From the NCBI GenBank assembly GCA_910592205.1, contig CAJVPJ010000040.1, positions 1-60,659 of the forward strand: a stretch of DNA of 60,659 nt. The letters are read 5' to 3'. A program made the translations under genes and the position numbers. Source of the stretch: Paraglomus occultum. Lineage: Eukaryota; Glomeromycota; Glomeromycetes; Paraglomerales; Paraglomeraceae. This document shows positions 1 to 10,814 of the stretch, piece after piece; within the stretch, counting starts at the first letter, position 1; each line of letters opens with the position of its first letter. Below the pieces are notes generated by a model that was given only the letters and a program-made list of their open reading frames with translations, made no database searches and was not told where the DNA came from.

Positions 1-1422
1 CTTCCAAGAAGAAGCGAGTAACAGTTGCCAAGTTATTCCAACAGAGTTTAGAAGAGCTGGAACGTTTGATAACATGTTGTTTGGCGCCATATTGTAAAGC
101 GTAAAGCGTGTTGTTTACTTACAGGAGTCTTTAAATATATAGAATCACGTGAGACAATACGGGGTATACATGGTCCCCTGTTTAACAAATTAAAAGCAAC
201 GTTCATCAAACGTTGTCGTATAATAGGCACACTTTTCAATAACCACCCGCATTTTAACAAGTAAGTAGAATGCTCTGTGTATACCCGAAACACAGTTTTA
301 AGAGATAAAGCAATAAAGTTTACTAATATTAATACTTATGGTATAATACAAATCTGGCCCATAGTCAATTAGGCAAAATAGGACCACGACTAATTTACCT
401 TAAACAATTTAAAGACAAATTACTAACAGAATACTATATTGTTTGTATAATTTAATACATTGCATTGTAAAAAAAAATTAAAATTGGTTTGGTCGAATTT
501 CTAAGTAATACTGACAAATGATCAACTTCTTTACTAGATTTATAATTTGTATTTTAATCACTAAATCTGAACCATAAACCATTACAAAAACCGATTATTA
601 AACTATTACTTGTATAAAACTTGTGCAATATTTGAGCAGAAGACATCGTTATTATAATAATCGTAACTGAATAATCGTATCCGTACACTGGCTTTTGTTA
701 TTGGGTAAGAATTATTAGTCACGCGAGAACAAATTAATCCAACTCGGATTTAGATAAAAACTCAAATGTGAAATTAAAGCACATACGTCTAACAAATACT
801 ACCATTCTTCGGAGAGTCATCGAATACGCTTTCGATGTCATCAGTCCCTCAACAATGAAGCGTTTACTCTCATGAATATAGTACATATGTGGGGCAACGG
901 CTTGTCGATGGAAGTAAAGGCACGGGAGTAGATATAGTCCGAGTTTATTGAGTAAGGCAGTGAGTACTATGTTGATTTCTTGTATAATGAATTAAAGATG
1001 ACTGGTGACGATAACGAGAAAGCTAACAGATAACAAGTCGGTGGAACGGTCATGTATATACAAGCTGGCATTAATAATTTAACAAAGATTTGACTAAGGA
1101 ACAATGTTGGCATATATCTCTGTGACGGGAAAGAAAAAGGCGGAAAGTGATGAGACAAAAACAAGAGTGGTGAAGACTGATCTTTGAAATGAGCAACACA
1201 CGATGTAGTAATGCATGAGAATGACAAGCTAGAGAAAAAACACACTGTGGGTACGTATGCTCGCTGTTAGTCGCCAAAGCCATAGCTTTTACATGAACTT
1301 AAATAAAATGCATGATTTTGCGCACTACTAACAGTTAGACGGTCTCAAAGGGCAGGGACGTTTATTGTCAGGTAAAAAAAAAACTGACATGAACTATGAC
1401 CGTCATTTAAATTTTACCCAAG
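1..1422. other. Intergenic, no supported gene
   Basis: A+T-rich sequence at the window edge with only short ORFs on both strands that lack recognisable motifs. I see no RNA gene or repeat. It lies downstream of the minus-strand F-box-like gene. Confidence 0.5.
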
Positions 1423-3188
1423 TCAACGCCGTTTTGACGACGCTGACGATGTTCCCGTTCCCCATACACGAAGGAATTTTTCGCGTTGGCGCTTAAATTT
1501 GGCCGTCATTTCGTCGTTTACATTGCAATAACGGATCGCATGCTGCCATTCCATCTTCGCTTCATCGCTTATCTTGCGTTTTCTGTGTGATAGTGGGACA
1601 ACTTGCAATGACGGAATTTCGTCTGCCCGCGATGGCTGAAACTTAACTTTGTATCCAAACAATCTCGCCAAGTACCCTTTAAACAAACATGCGATGAGCG
1701 CTTTCTCCGGACATGTTTTGAACAAGGATAAAAGTTGCGGGTCAAAATGAACGCCTGCTTTATAATATACATTGTAGACTGTATTTAGTTCTTGCCATAG
1801 ACTGTCGAGTGAAGCGGAGGACAAGACGAGAGATCTATCGGATTCATAAAGTTTGGCTTGGCTTTCATTATGCGAGCGGCTGTTATCTCGTTCATCAAAT
1901 ATGTAGCAATACGCGAGTCGGCACCAAACTTTGCTAGCATGAAATAGTAAATGATGGGACTATATTTGAGTACTGTATGAGCGTGGGGGATAGAACCATT
2001 CATACTTGGATAAAAATTCACGAGACTTCCGATATTTTGACTTTGCAAGGCGTTGTATACAGTCTCTTCAGTATTATCAATCCTATTGGTGATAAATTCA
2101 AGTAAATTATACGATTCAAGATTTCTGTCTGATACCGGATTCAATAGTTCTTTCAAACATATAGAAAATATTGTGTTCCTCGTCATACCGCGAGCAGCGA
2201 CCAGCGCATTTATCAATACTTCTACATTTTTTAAACAATTTTCGAATAATATCAAAGCGTCTACCATCATCTCATCTGTCAGTCTAAATCCAAGCGACTG
2301 CAAAGTTTCTAGTTTCCTAAGGAAATGGCTTAAGGTTGAACTATAATTTGATAAGACGCTTTTCATTACAAAATCGTTCATATCGTCGACTACCTCATGA
2401 TATCCAACTTTCCCCCATTCATTAACCAATTTAGGATGCAAAAGAATGGCTCGCGCAATGTTATTTAGTTGGTGAACATTTTCATAGCCATCAGCAGGGG
2501 AATACTCATCGGAGTTTACAGGATGTGACACTGAGTTTTCTATATCGTTGCCCTTTCGGACTTTTGGCTTAGGAGGAAACGGCGCAAATTTGTATCTCTG
2601 TATCAAGATTTCAATTTCCTTTACGTTCTTTATCAGCGTTTCCTTTGCTTGACTGATAACCAACGGACCAGCCGAAAGATAATAAAATAACTCCATGTCA
2701 TTGCCGCGCACCGGAATGTTATCTCCGTCAAATCGGTCATGTCCCTCTTTGAGGATTCTGGAAAAAATATTAAACGGAAGATTGCTCCCCCACAGGCTTC
2801 GGAGTTTGCTTTGAAAGAACTTTTTCCGATTTGATTCGAGTGTTTCCATGTTGTGTGCCAATTTGAGATCAATAAGCCTGCTGTCATACTTGCCAAATCC
2901 AAGCATTATTCGCTGAATAAAATAACGGCTAAGATTGGCTTTTTGAACAAAGAGACACTCGACGACATCAATATTAATGAATGGTTCTCCCATTCTTACT
3001 GCATGAAATAATGCATGGGTTCTACCGTATGTGCTGATTAACCACTTTGATTTTGTGATTGGTAAGTTTACTATGCTATACCAAGCGCGCGAGCATCGAG
3101 CAAGTGGTGTAGGATTGTTCAAGTGGATAATAATATTCACTTTAATTTCGGGCGCCAACCCATCTAAAGGATTATTGTAATATGTCAT
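1423..3188 (-). CDS. F-box-like protein, paralog A, broken by a frameshift
   Basis: The start is the ATG at 3188, and the first frame runs to a stop at 1785. The C-terminal part continues in another frame to a stop at 1423, with the two frames overlapping near 1785-1850. Conceptually joined, it matches the intact 611-residue paralog at 5905-7740 from end to end. The N-terminus carries an F-box-like stretch (LAPEIKVNIIIHL, then CSRAWY), followed by the shared block THALFHAVRMG, RGNDMELFYYLSAGPLV and FAPFPPKPK. In the second frame YYKAGVHF and LFKTCPEKALIACLFKGYLA match the paralog C-terminus. The slip is a one-base-type indel around 1800-1850. A 44-nt intron with donor GTCCTC is the only splice alternative and looks weak. 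F-box proteins usually recruit SCF ubiquitin-ligase substrates; that role is inferred. It may be a young pseudogene or an assembly error. Confidence 0.75.
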
Positions 3189-5904
3189 GGAATTTTGAAA
3201 GGCCTAGAGTCCTCTAAGTGTTATTTGCACGCTCACGCTAATATATATCAATTAACCCGGACTTGATCGCAATAATTATACAAATGAAGAATACAAGTGT
3301 ATGTGATGTGACATTGGGCTGAGGGGTCACGGTTATCGTTACTACGCTTGACGCTTTGGTTTTTTCCAAATAAGGTAAATTAACTCGAAGACATGATGGC
3401 ATGTGGCAAATGAAATGCCTTAATTATAATGTTATCACAGATCAGTGTTCCATACCAGGCGGGACATGTCGGCTCGAGCCGAATCTTACACAAATAATAC
3501 CGACGGTTACAAGCGGCATGCTCTGTGTTTGTTTATTTTTGATTGAATACAGTCGATAATTAGGGAGGTGATTTATATCATGACTAATTAATTGACAAAC
3601 AATAAACATCCTATTGTGTCATGAATGGACAATAATTATGTCAGTCGATTATGGAAACTGCATAAAAATACAATCAAGCATACTCTGCAAATTACTAAAT
3701 GACGCTAATATATGAATACCGTTTCAAAAAATGTCTAAACACATGCCAATCGCATTATTCATCGATCTAAAACAAGAGGAAGGGGCATCATTCGACAAGT
3801 AAGTTATTTCAAACACGAGCTGCGTAAAAACGACGTGACGCAATGTTTATAGCAATGTTCGCAGGATATTGGAATTTCTCGTATTCTAAGAAATAGAATT
3901 TACACATAATATTTACGATTTATTATTACGTGTACATACCATCCAAACCTAATTTTTGAATAGTCAAGTAAGCAACTGAACTTTTGAGCAAAACAACCAG
4001 CAATAAAAAAGTTGTTGTTTTTGGGTCCTGAGCGTGAGCTACTCTGGACAATAAAGCAAGTATAACTATTACAAACTAATTATGTAAAGGACATTATTTC
4101 AACAGAAAAAGTGGTTAGAGGAAATGACAAGAAGTATAATTTATCAAAAGCACCCCCTAATAAACTTACTGAACGGTTTTAATGCATTGTGGACCACAAA
4201 TTTAAGATGCGCGAAATCCATAGCAATAAAACTGTTTACGCCTCCTTTGCTATTCAATCATTTCAAGTTCATTTATTTGCAATATCTCTCACAAGTATCC
4301 GTAGCTTGATAATAAAAAACGATGTAAGCGGAACCAAAGTGGAGACCAATTACTTTTAAATTAAGTTATTATAAATTGCGTGACAGCAATAATATTATGG
4401 GCGAGAGTCTCAATCTCTATATTGATTGGTAAAATATCTAGATACTAAATAAAAGTTACCCTCTGTGCCGTTGTTGGGACAGAGTCGTTATAAAATATTT
4501 TTGTAGTTATGTCAACGTATCTATCATAATTATTTTTCTTGCATTGTTGGAATTCAGAAGTTACTCACAGAATTTTAGAGACTCAGAACGTTCTGTTACC
4601 TTTCCCGACGAAAATATCAAAATAGCGAAAAATACAGAATATATCAAGGTATTTGCCAAGACGCATGCATTGATGGTTGCGTCCATAGAGGGGACGAAAA
4701 AAACTAACAAAGCTCTAGCGTTGTAACAATTATAAATAGATACAATTTTCGCCTCTTCGGAATGGTTGTTATCTATCAAGTAATTTGACTAAACATATAG
4801 CATGTATATACTTGGACGTTCACGTCGATTCACTGCCAAGAAACTATTGTAAGCATTTATGTGTATAAATATTGCAGTTTTGTAAACAGATAGTTTGCAC
4901 ATGCTTATACAGTTGGTGCGGTTATTTTTTGGAAGACCGTTGGTAATGTTAACTGTTAATTGTTCGTGCCAGCAAAGCTTATCCCGGGATTGCTCTGATA
5001 TTTACGCACCGCTATTATGAGAGGCAATTCTCATCCATCTTATAAGAAGTTAACGCCCAATTGGTGATAAATTGTATTAGAGCTCGGACACGAAACGGAT
5101 AAAAAAATTATCATTCCAAAGATGGTTTAACTTCTGGAATATTGTTTTAAAGGTTTGCAAACCTCATCTCGCCCCTAGTCGTAGTGAAAATAATCAACAC
5201 ATAAATACGAAAAAGTATACGAGGACAGCTAGAGGTCTGGGGCGTATCAACGTTAAAGCGTTTTGTCGATGCAAAACAAGTACATATGTACTTTCTTGTC
5301 CTCAATTGGAAAATTTTCAAAGGAATTGCATGTGTCCAATCTACGCATCACTGAATACTATTTTAGGGAAAAATTTCAATGAAATGGTGATACGGAAACT
5401 GATAATGCTTTTGTCCAATGAAAATTTTCCTCCTCTTTGTATTGAAACAAAACGATCAGGGGCAGCCAATCATCTCGAAAGAAGAAATTTCGATTGTTAA
5501 TACCGTTGAAATATATTAGACTAATAACATTGTCTCGTTTTGTAAATATATACATCTTTAAACGGTCAGAAGAACAAACAGCCTTGTTCATGCCTTTTAC
5601 TATTATGCTTATATTTACTATTATGCTTATGATGCGATGTTTGCAACACTCAAAGATTGCGTCAGACGTACAAATGTCATCTAATAAAGCAAGTTCATTG
5701 TGAAACTAAATTTAGCCTTTTTCATTCAATATAACCCCCCCATTCAAATATCCCCATGGAGACAAAAATCAACTTCACACGTATTTAATTTCTAGTTTAA
5801 AACATATAAAAAATTAAACTCGAAAAAGTCCGGTGAAATTAACATAAAAATCTTCAGACCGAGCACCTCCTTTACAACGTCTCGACGGCATCCTCACTGT
5901 TACA
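3189..5904. other. 2.7-kb divergent spacer between the F-box-like paralogs
   Basis: This spacer separates the head-to-head paralogs and must hold both promoters. The ORFs inside (for example 4544-4726 and 5306-5500) are short, overlap antisense ORFs and show no family motif. I found no convincing exon. Confidence 0.5.
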
Positions 5905-7740
5905 ATGGAAACTAAAACAAACTATAAATACACTGAAATCTACACTTGTTATTTGAATAAGCTACCAATTGAACTTCAAACAGAAATTGTTATCCACTTG
6001 AACAATCCTTTACCACTTGCTCAGTGCTCGCGCGCATGGTACGCTACAGTAAATTCACCTACTACAAAGTCCAAGTGGCTAATCAGCAAATATGGAACAA
6101 CCCATGCCTTATTTCATGCCGTAAGAATGGGTGTGCCGTTTATTAATGTCGATGTAGTCGAGTGTCTATTTGCTCAAAACGCTCATCTCAGCCGTTACTT
6201 TATCCAACGGGTGATGCTTGGATTTGGCAAGTATGACAGTAAGCTTATTGATCTCAAACTGTCACACAACATAAGACCGCTCGATGCAGATCGTAAAAAA
6301 ATTATTCAGAGTAAAATCCGCAGTCCCTGGGCGAGTAATCTTCCGTTTAACGTTTTTTCCAGAATACTCAAAGAGGGACATGATCGATTTGACGGCAACG
6401 ACATTCCGGTGCGCGGAAATGACATGGAGTCATTTTATTACCTATCAGCTGGTCCATTGGTTATTAGCGAAGCAAGAAAAAAGCTGGAGGATAACATAAA
6501 CGAAATTGAACGGCTGATCACAATGTTCAAATTTGCGCCGTTTCCTCCTAGGCCAAAAATCCGAAAGCATATTGCTGAAAATACAGAATCACGTACTGCT
6601 AACTACGATGACTACCCACCTACTGATGGCTATGAAAACGTTCGCCAATTGAATGTCATTGCCCGGGCTATACTCATCCATCCCAAATTAGTTGATGTCT
6701 GGAAAAAAATCGGATATCATGAAATCGTTCGCGATGTGAATGATCTTGTCATCCAGGGCTCGCTGCTAATTCTTTACCCTCCTTCCCCAACGGCCGGTTG
6801 GGTTAAACCAGGTTTAGATCAAGTCGTAAAACAACTAAATGACCTGCGAACTATTGGATTTGAACTAGCGGATGGATTGATCGGAGACGCCCTGGTTCTA
6901 TTCGAACATAGGTTGACAGATATAGGAGAAGTGCTGATAGATGCATTTGCCATGGTTCGCGGCCTGAGTAGGAGCACAATATTGTCCATATGCTTAAGGG
7001 AATTGTTGAACCCAGAAGACAAAAGTCTCAAGCGCCATGATGTAATTGATTATGTGCTCGATCGAATTGATAACGCCGAACAGGAAACTATATCCGCTTT
7101 TGAAAATTACGCAATTGTTGATAATAATCTAGATATGACTAAACCTATTTTACGCACGCGCCTTCGGTATACGCCTATAGTATATAGATATATGTTGGTT
7201 AAATTTGGTAAACAGTCTCGAGTTGTTAGATATTTGATGAAAGAAATTATTCTCGTAAAAGTAGGGACCTCTCAGCTCTCCAACTCGTCTCAACACGTGG
7301 CCGAATCGGACACCATTTTCAGCGAGTACTACAAAGCCAAAGTTCCGTTTGAACCACATTGTTTGCAATTGTTCAAAACATGCAAGAGCGAATTCATAAT
7401 CAGTTGCCTATTTGAAGGATATCTGGCCAAACTTTTTAATTTCAAAGTCGATTTTCGACCGCCGAGGACGATTCGAACTCCCGATTTGAAAGAAGTCACT
7501 CCATTTACGCAAGTAAACTCCAAGAAGCGGACAAACAAGGACGTCAAGAAAGAAAAGTCAGAGTTACAACAAGGATGGAGAAACGCAATTTCTACATGCT
7601 ATGAAAAAGATGAATTTACCGATATGTTCAGAACATATGTCCAAAAATTTGTCAATCGTTTGAACGAAGATAGCGATTTGGTATGTCATAAGAAACTACA
7701 AAGATTACCGGATAATATAAATACTATATGTTTAAATTGA
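5905..7740 (+). CDS. F-box-like protein, paralog B, intact, 611 aa
   Basis: A single-exon ORF starting at ATG 5905. An F-box-like segment at about residues 20-60 (LPIELQTEIVIHL, then CSRAWYATVN) is followed by a long region without a domain I can name. That region contains the strongly conserved blocks THALFHAVRMGVPFINVD, SRYFIQRVMLGFGKYDS, EGHDRFDGNDIPVRGND and KFAPFPPRPK. The C-terminal 150 residues carry YYKAKVPF and SCLFEGYLAKLF, rich in Lys and Arg near the end. It is the head-to-head partner of the frameshifted copy 2.7 kb away, so the pair is a local inverted duplication. A role as SCF adaptor is plausible from the F-box-like part only. The remainder could be helical repeats akin to degenerate ankyrins. 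No signal peptide or membrane segment is seen. Confidence 0.85.
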   Translation: METKTNYKYTEIYTCYLNKLPIELQTEIVIHLNNPLPLAQCSRAWYATVNSPTTKSKWLISKYGTTHALFHAVRMGVPFINVDVVECLFAQNAHLSRYFIQRVMLGFGKYDSKLIDLKLSHNIRPLDADRKKIIQSKIRSPWASNLPFNVFSRILKEGHDRFDGNDIPVRGNDMESFYYLSAGPLVISEARKKLEDNINEIERLITMFKFAPFPPRPKIRKHIAENTESRTANYDDYPPTDGYENVRQLNVIARAILIHPKLVDVWKKIGYHEIVRDVNDLVIQGSLLILYPPSPTAGWVKPGLDQVVKQLNDLRTIGFELADGLIGDALVLFEHRLTDIGEVLIDAFAMVRGLSRSTILSICLRELLNPEDKSLKRHDVIDYVLDRIDNAEQETISAFENYAIVDNNLDMTKPILRTRLRYTPIVYRYMLVKFGKQSRVVRYLMKEIILVKVGTSQLSNSSQHVAESDTIFSEYYKAKVPFEPHCLQLFKTCKSEFIISCLFEGYLAKLFNFKVDFRPPRTIRTPDLKEVTPFTQVNSKKRTNKDVKKEKSELQQGWRNAISTCYEKDEFTDMFRTYVQKFVNRLNEDSDLVCHKKLQRLPDNINTICLN

Positions 7741-7961
7741 ATATGCTTAAGATTGTTTTATGTGTTACTTTATGCAAAGTGTAAGAATTTATTATTACAA
7801 AATATATATATGGCGTCAAACATAAGAGGTTGCGTGTAAAAATGATGTTATCACGCGTAGGTACCTCAAAGATATTATCAATAGTAGAAGTGCCATGCGT
7901 CAATTAACCGCTCCTCGTTACACAATAACAGACAAACGCTCAATCAATAACGATGTATATA

Positions 7962-7992
7962 TTTGTATTTGTATTGTATTTGTATTTGTATT
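7962..7992 (+). repeat. (TTTGTA)n microsatellite
   Basis: Imperfect tandem array of TTTGTA/TTGTAT units, about five copies. It creates the low-complexity start of a spurious ORF here. Confidence 0.8.
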
Positions 7993-8127
7993 CGGGTTCG
8001 GTATTGTATAAATAACTTAGTCTTAACAAATATATTAATAACCGTCAGGCAGATAAGGGCAATTGATTTGGATGATCAGCAAAATAAACTTTTGTTGTGC
8101 AACGTACGGCGATTTACACTAGTTCCG

Positions 8128-8180
8128 TTAGTATTAGTATTAGTATTAGAATTAGTATTAGTATTAGTATTAGTATTAGA
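8128..8180 (+). repeat. (TTAGTA)n microsatellite
   Basis: About nine tandem TTAGTA units with one interrupting TTAGAA. Shorter runs of the same unit recur at about 14080-14098 and 35203-35222, both in promoter-like spacers, so this hexamer is a preferred simple repeat of the genome. It is not a telomere repeat. Confidence 0.9.
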
Positions 8181-9996
8181 TCTGCTAGAGAACAAACCAT
8201 AGATTTACTTGATATTATAAGTGCATGTTTGCATGCTAATGATAGATGACTTATTTAAAGATACACAGTCCGACTTTTTTCTATCCAAGTAAAGAAAAAT
8301 GTTGACTTAGACTTTGTGGTCTTATTATAATTAGGCAAATGGGTAACTCTTATTATTTGCTGTGCCTTTACTGTTAAAAAATATGTTGATATAGCTAATA
8401 GCAGGCATAAATATAATAAGGTGTTCTCATCAGTACCTCATCTACCATATTTAATAGTGAATTTTTTACCTACATATTGGGGGATTAGGATTTACCATAG
8501 TATACAGTACTACAATATACAATAGTAATGGGCTTTTATTAGCTAGTCAAAAATGATATTTATATAGATTGAATTGTCTTTAGCCAACACATCATCTCAA
8601 ATAAAAGAAAATTGTTATATTTTCAACCATATTAATTAACAAATTTAGTAATTTAATGTTGCCAAATCTGATGAGATACTGATAATAGGAACACACATTG
8701 AACAATTCTTAAATTGGAAATTTATATTAATATTAATATGTATTATTATTATACTTCAGTTGGGAATCTGTTCAGTTCAGAACTCAGTTGTCTCAGTCCA
8801 AAACTGAGGTAGGTCCCAAACTCAGACACATTATTACTATTGAATAGAAAAAAGTCAAACTTAAACAGTGTATAATAATATTTAATTAAGCAAATTTAAC
8901 AACAATATTGTTGCTGAAGCAATATTTCACATTAGCTTTATTATAATAACTGTATATTCGACTGATATTAATGCTGATTTTATTGTATGTTGTAATTTTT
9001 ATAATAAGCCTTTTCTGGCACTCACTCCTACGGGCGTCTTTGTATTTTGGACCATAAACACTTATTTTTAATTCGTTGCCATCTGAAAAATTTTTCCATT
9101 TTCTTAGTTACTATTATTGTCACTTTTGTAAGTTTATTACACTGTGTAAGATTTCATTTGGCGAATTTACATATAACTTTTATTAATAACTTGCATTTAT
9201 TAATTCAATGACATCATATTGTTCTTTCTCGCAAAAAAAAAAAAAGAGAATGGTTTACAAAAATGCACAAGTCTATTACGTCTTGTCTGCACATTACACA
9301 TGCTCATAGAATGCTTTCACGCTTTGTATGCGTGTAGGCTTAATGGGCTGCGGGCATTCATTTTTTGCCACTTTAGATGTGATCTGCAACTGTCTGAAAA
9401 GGCAAATTTTTCAAACGACACTTGAATTTAATCCATTTAGATTGATCAATGGCTCTTTTGAACATCATTTTAATGAAATCATGGAACGTTCTTACAGCTT
9501 TAGATAATCGAATCACTTACGATTGTTATGAAAACAAACAATTCAATTTTTAATGCATTACAATTGTGATTGGGAAAATTTCTTGTCATAGTCAGACGTT
9601 TTTTTTTTTACACAATAAATCATTGTCGGAGTTTGATGCCATAAACTCGATATCTTGATCTTTGCCATCACATGGTACATTTCGTCTAACTAAACAAACG
9701 ATTAAGGATAAATCCCTTCAAAAAAGACTATTATTAGCTCACCTCAGACATACTATAAAAGTGACACAAAGATATTATTGTCCGCAAGTAATATTTATAT
9801 CGCCAATGCATTGCCCAGTCCCACGTTGGACTTTGGGGTGAGTGCATGTTCTATTTCTGATACTTACCCATTAAGATATCTATAAATGCACAGTTCAATA
9901 ACCAACCAGTAGTTTATGGCAAGCAGCGACATTGACGGCTAAAAAGATTGTTTCTTCTCAAGTACAACATAACATCCCCATCTAAAATATAGCTAA

Positions 9997-10134
9997 ATGA
10001 GTCAAGACAAAAGCCCTTTGACTTGGACTCCCCAACAATTACGTTTACTGATGCAAAATGACATGGAAGTTCTCTCTAAAAGATTAAGAGCAGTCTTGCT
10101 GATTGTCTTTTTACGGCCTGATTATCGGTGGTAA
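9997..10134 (+). CDS. Short uncharacterised ORF, 45 aa
   Basis: ATG at 9997, stop at 10132-10134. The peptide contains LTWTPQQLRLLMQ and VLSKRLRAVLLIVFLRP, with a composition more protein-like than its surroundings. It matches nothing I recognise. It could be a first exon, a relic or chance. There is no support beyond composition. Confidence 0.2.
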   Translation: MSQDKSPLTWTPQQLRLLMQNDMEVLSKRLRAVLLIVFLRPDYRW

Positions 10135-10814
10135 ATCAGCACATTAGCTAATGTTTTGAATGAACGGGATTAGTATTCGCTCAATCAAGGTTTCTGCGGG
10201 TCCTATAAGTATTGGAAGCGGAAAATTGTTCGATTAATCCGGGTCCTTTAATTCCGCAGTCAGTGTAGTAATCCTCACGGTAGAAAGCAACATTTTGAGA
10301 GAGTATACAGTAATGGATATTGTGTCGGAATTATTTATTGCTTTCGCATTCTTTCTTTGGGACTGTTTTTAGCTATTTATTACAAAACGACATTTTACGT
10401 AGTATTTCGTTTGCATACAAGTGAATTCGCTGCATAGTTCAAGGCTTTTGGACCCAACGTTGTGAATATCTACGTTATTTTAACCAGACAGACACACACA
10501 AATGTAGTAACGCAATTGAAATTGTTCGTTTATTTCTGTTGCAAATGTCCAACGTCCTTCAAGATTAATTCCATCAATAGTTAACGTCATATTATTTCGA
10601 CGTTAATGCGTATCTTTGTTGAATACAGGTAAGAAAAAGTATAAATGTCGATTCATTCTCATATAACGTCCGATAGTGTCAGCTTATTCCGGAAGAAGTG
10701 TAAAATGGGTTTGGACCAAGATACTCTTCGGTGCTTTTGTATTCTGCAGAGAACAAATAGTCATATATATGTTTTGTTTCTCTTACGAAGGTGCAAATTA
10801 ACAAGTTACGACTA

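Larger units (their letters stand above)
7741..10814. other. 3-kb intergenic desert
   Basis: Contains the two hexanucleotide microsatellites listed separately and one short coding-looking ORF at 9997-10134. The rest is A+T-rich sequence without an exon or RNA gene that I can support. Confidence 0.5.

Noticed and set aside
1783-1826. A 44-nt intron restoring the frame of F-box-like paralog A
   Set aside because: The donor GTCCTC is poor, the length is below the other introns seen here, and the paralog has no intron there. A one-base indel fits better, though RNA data could overturn this.
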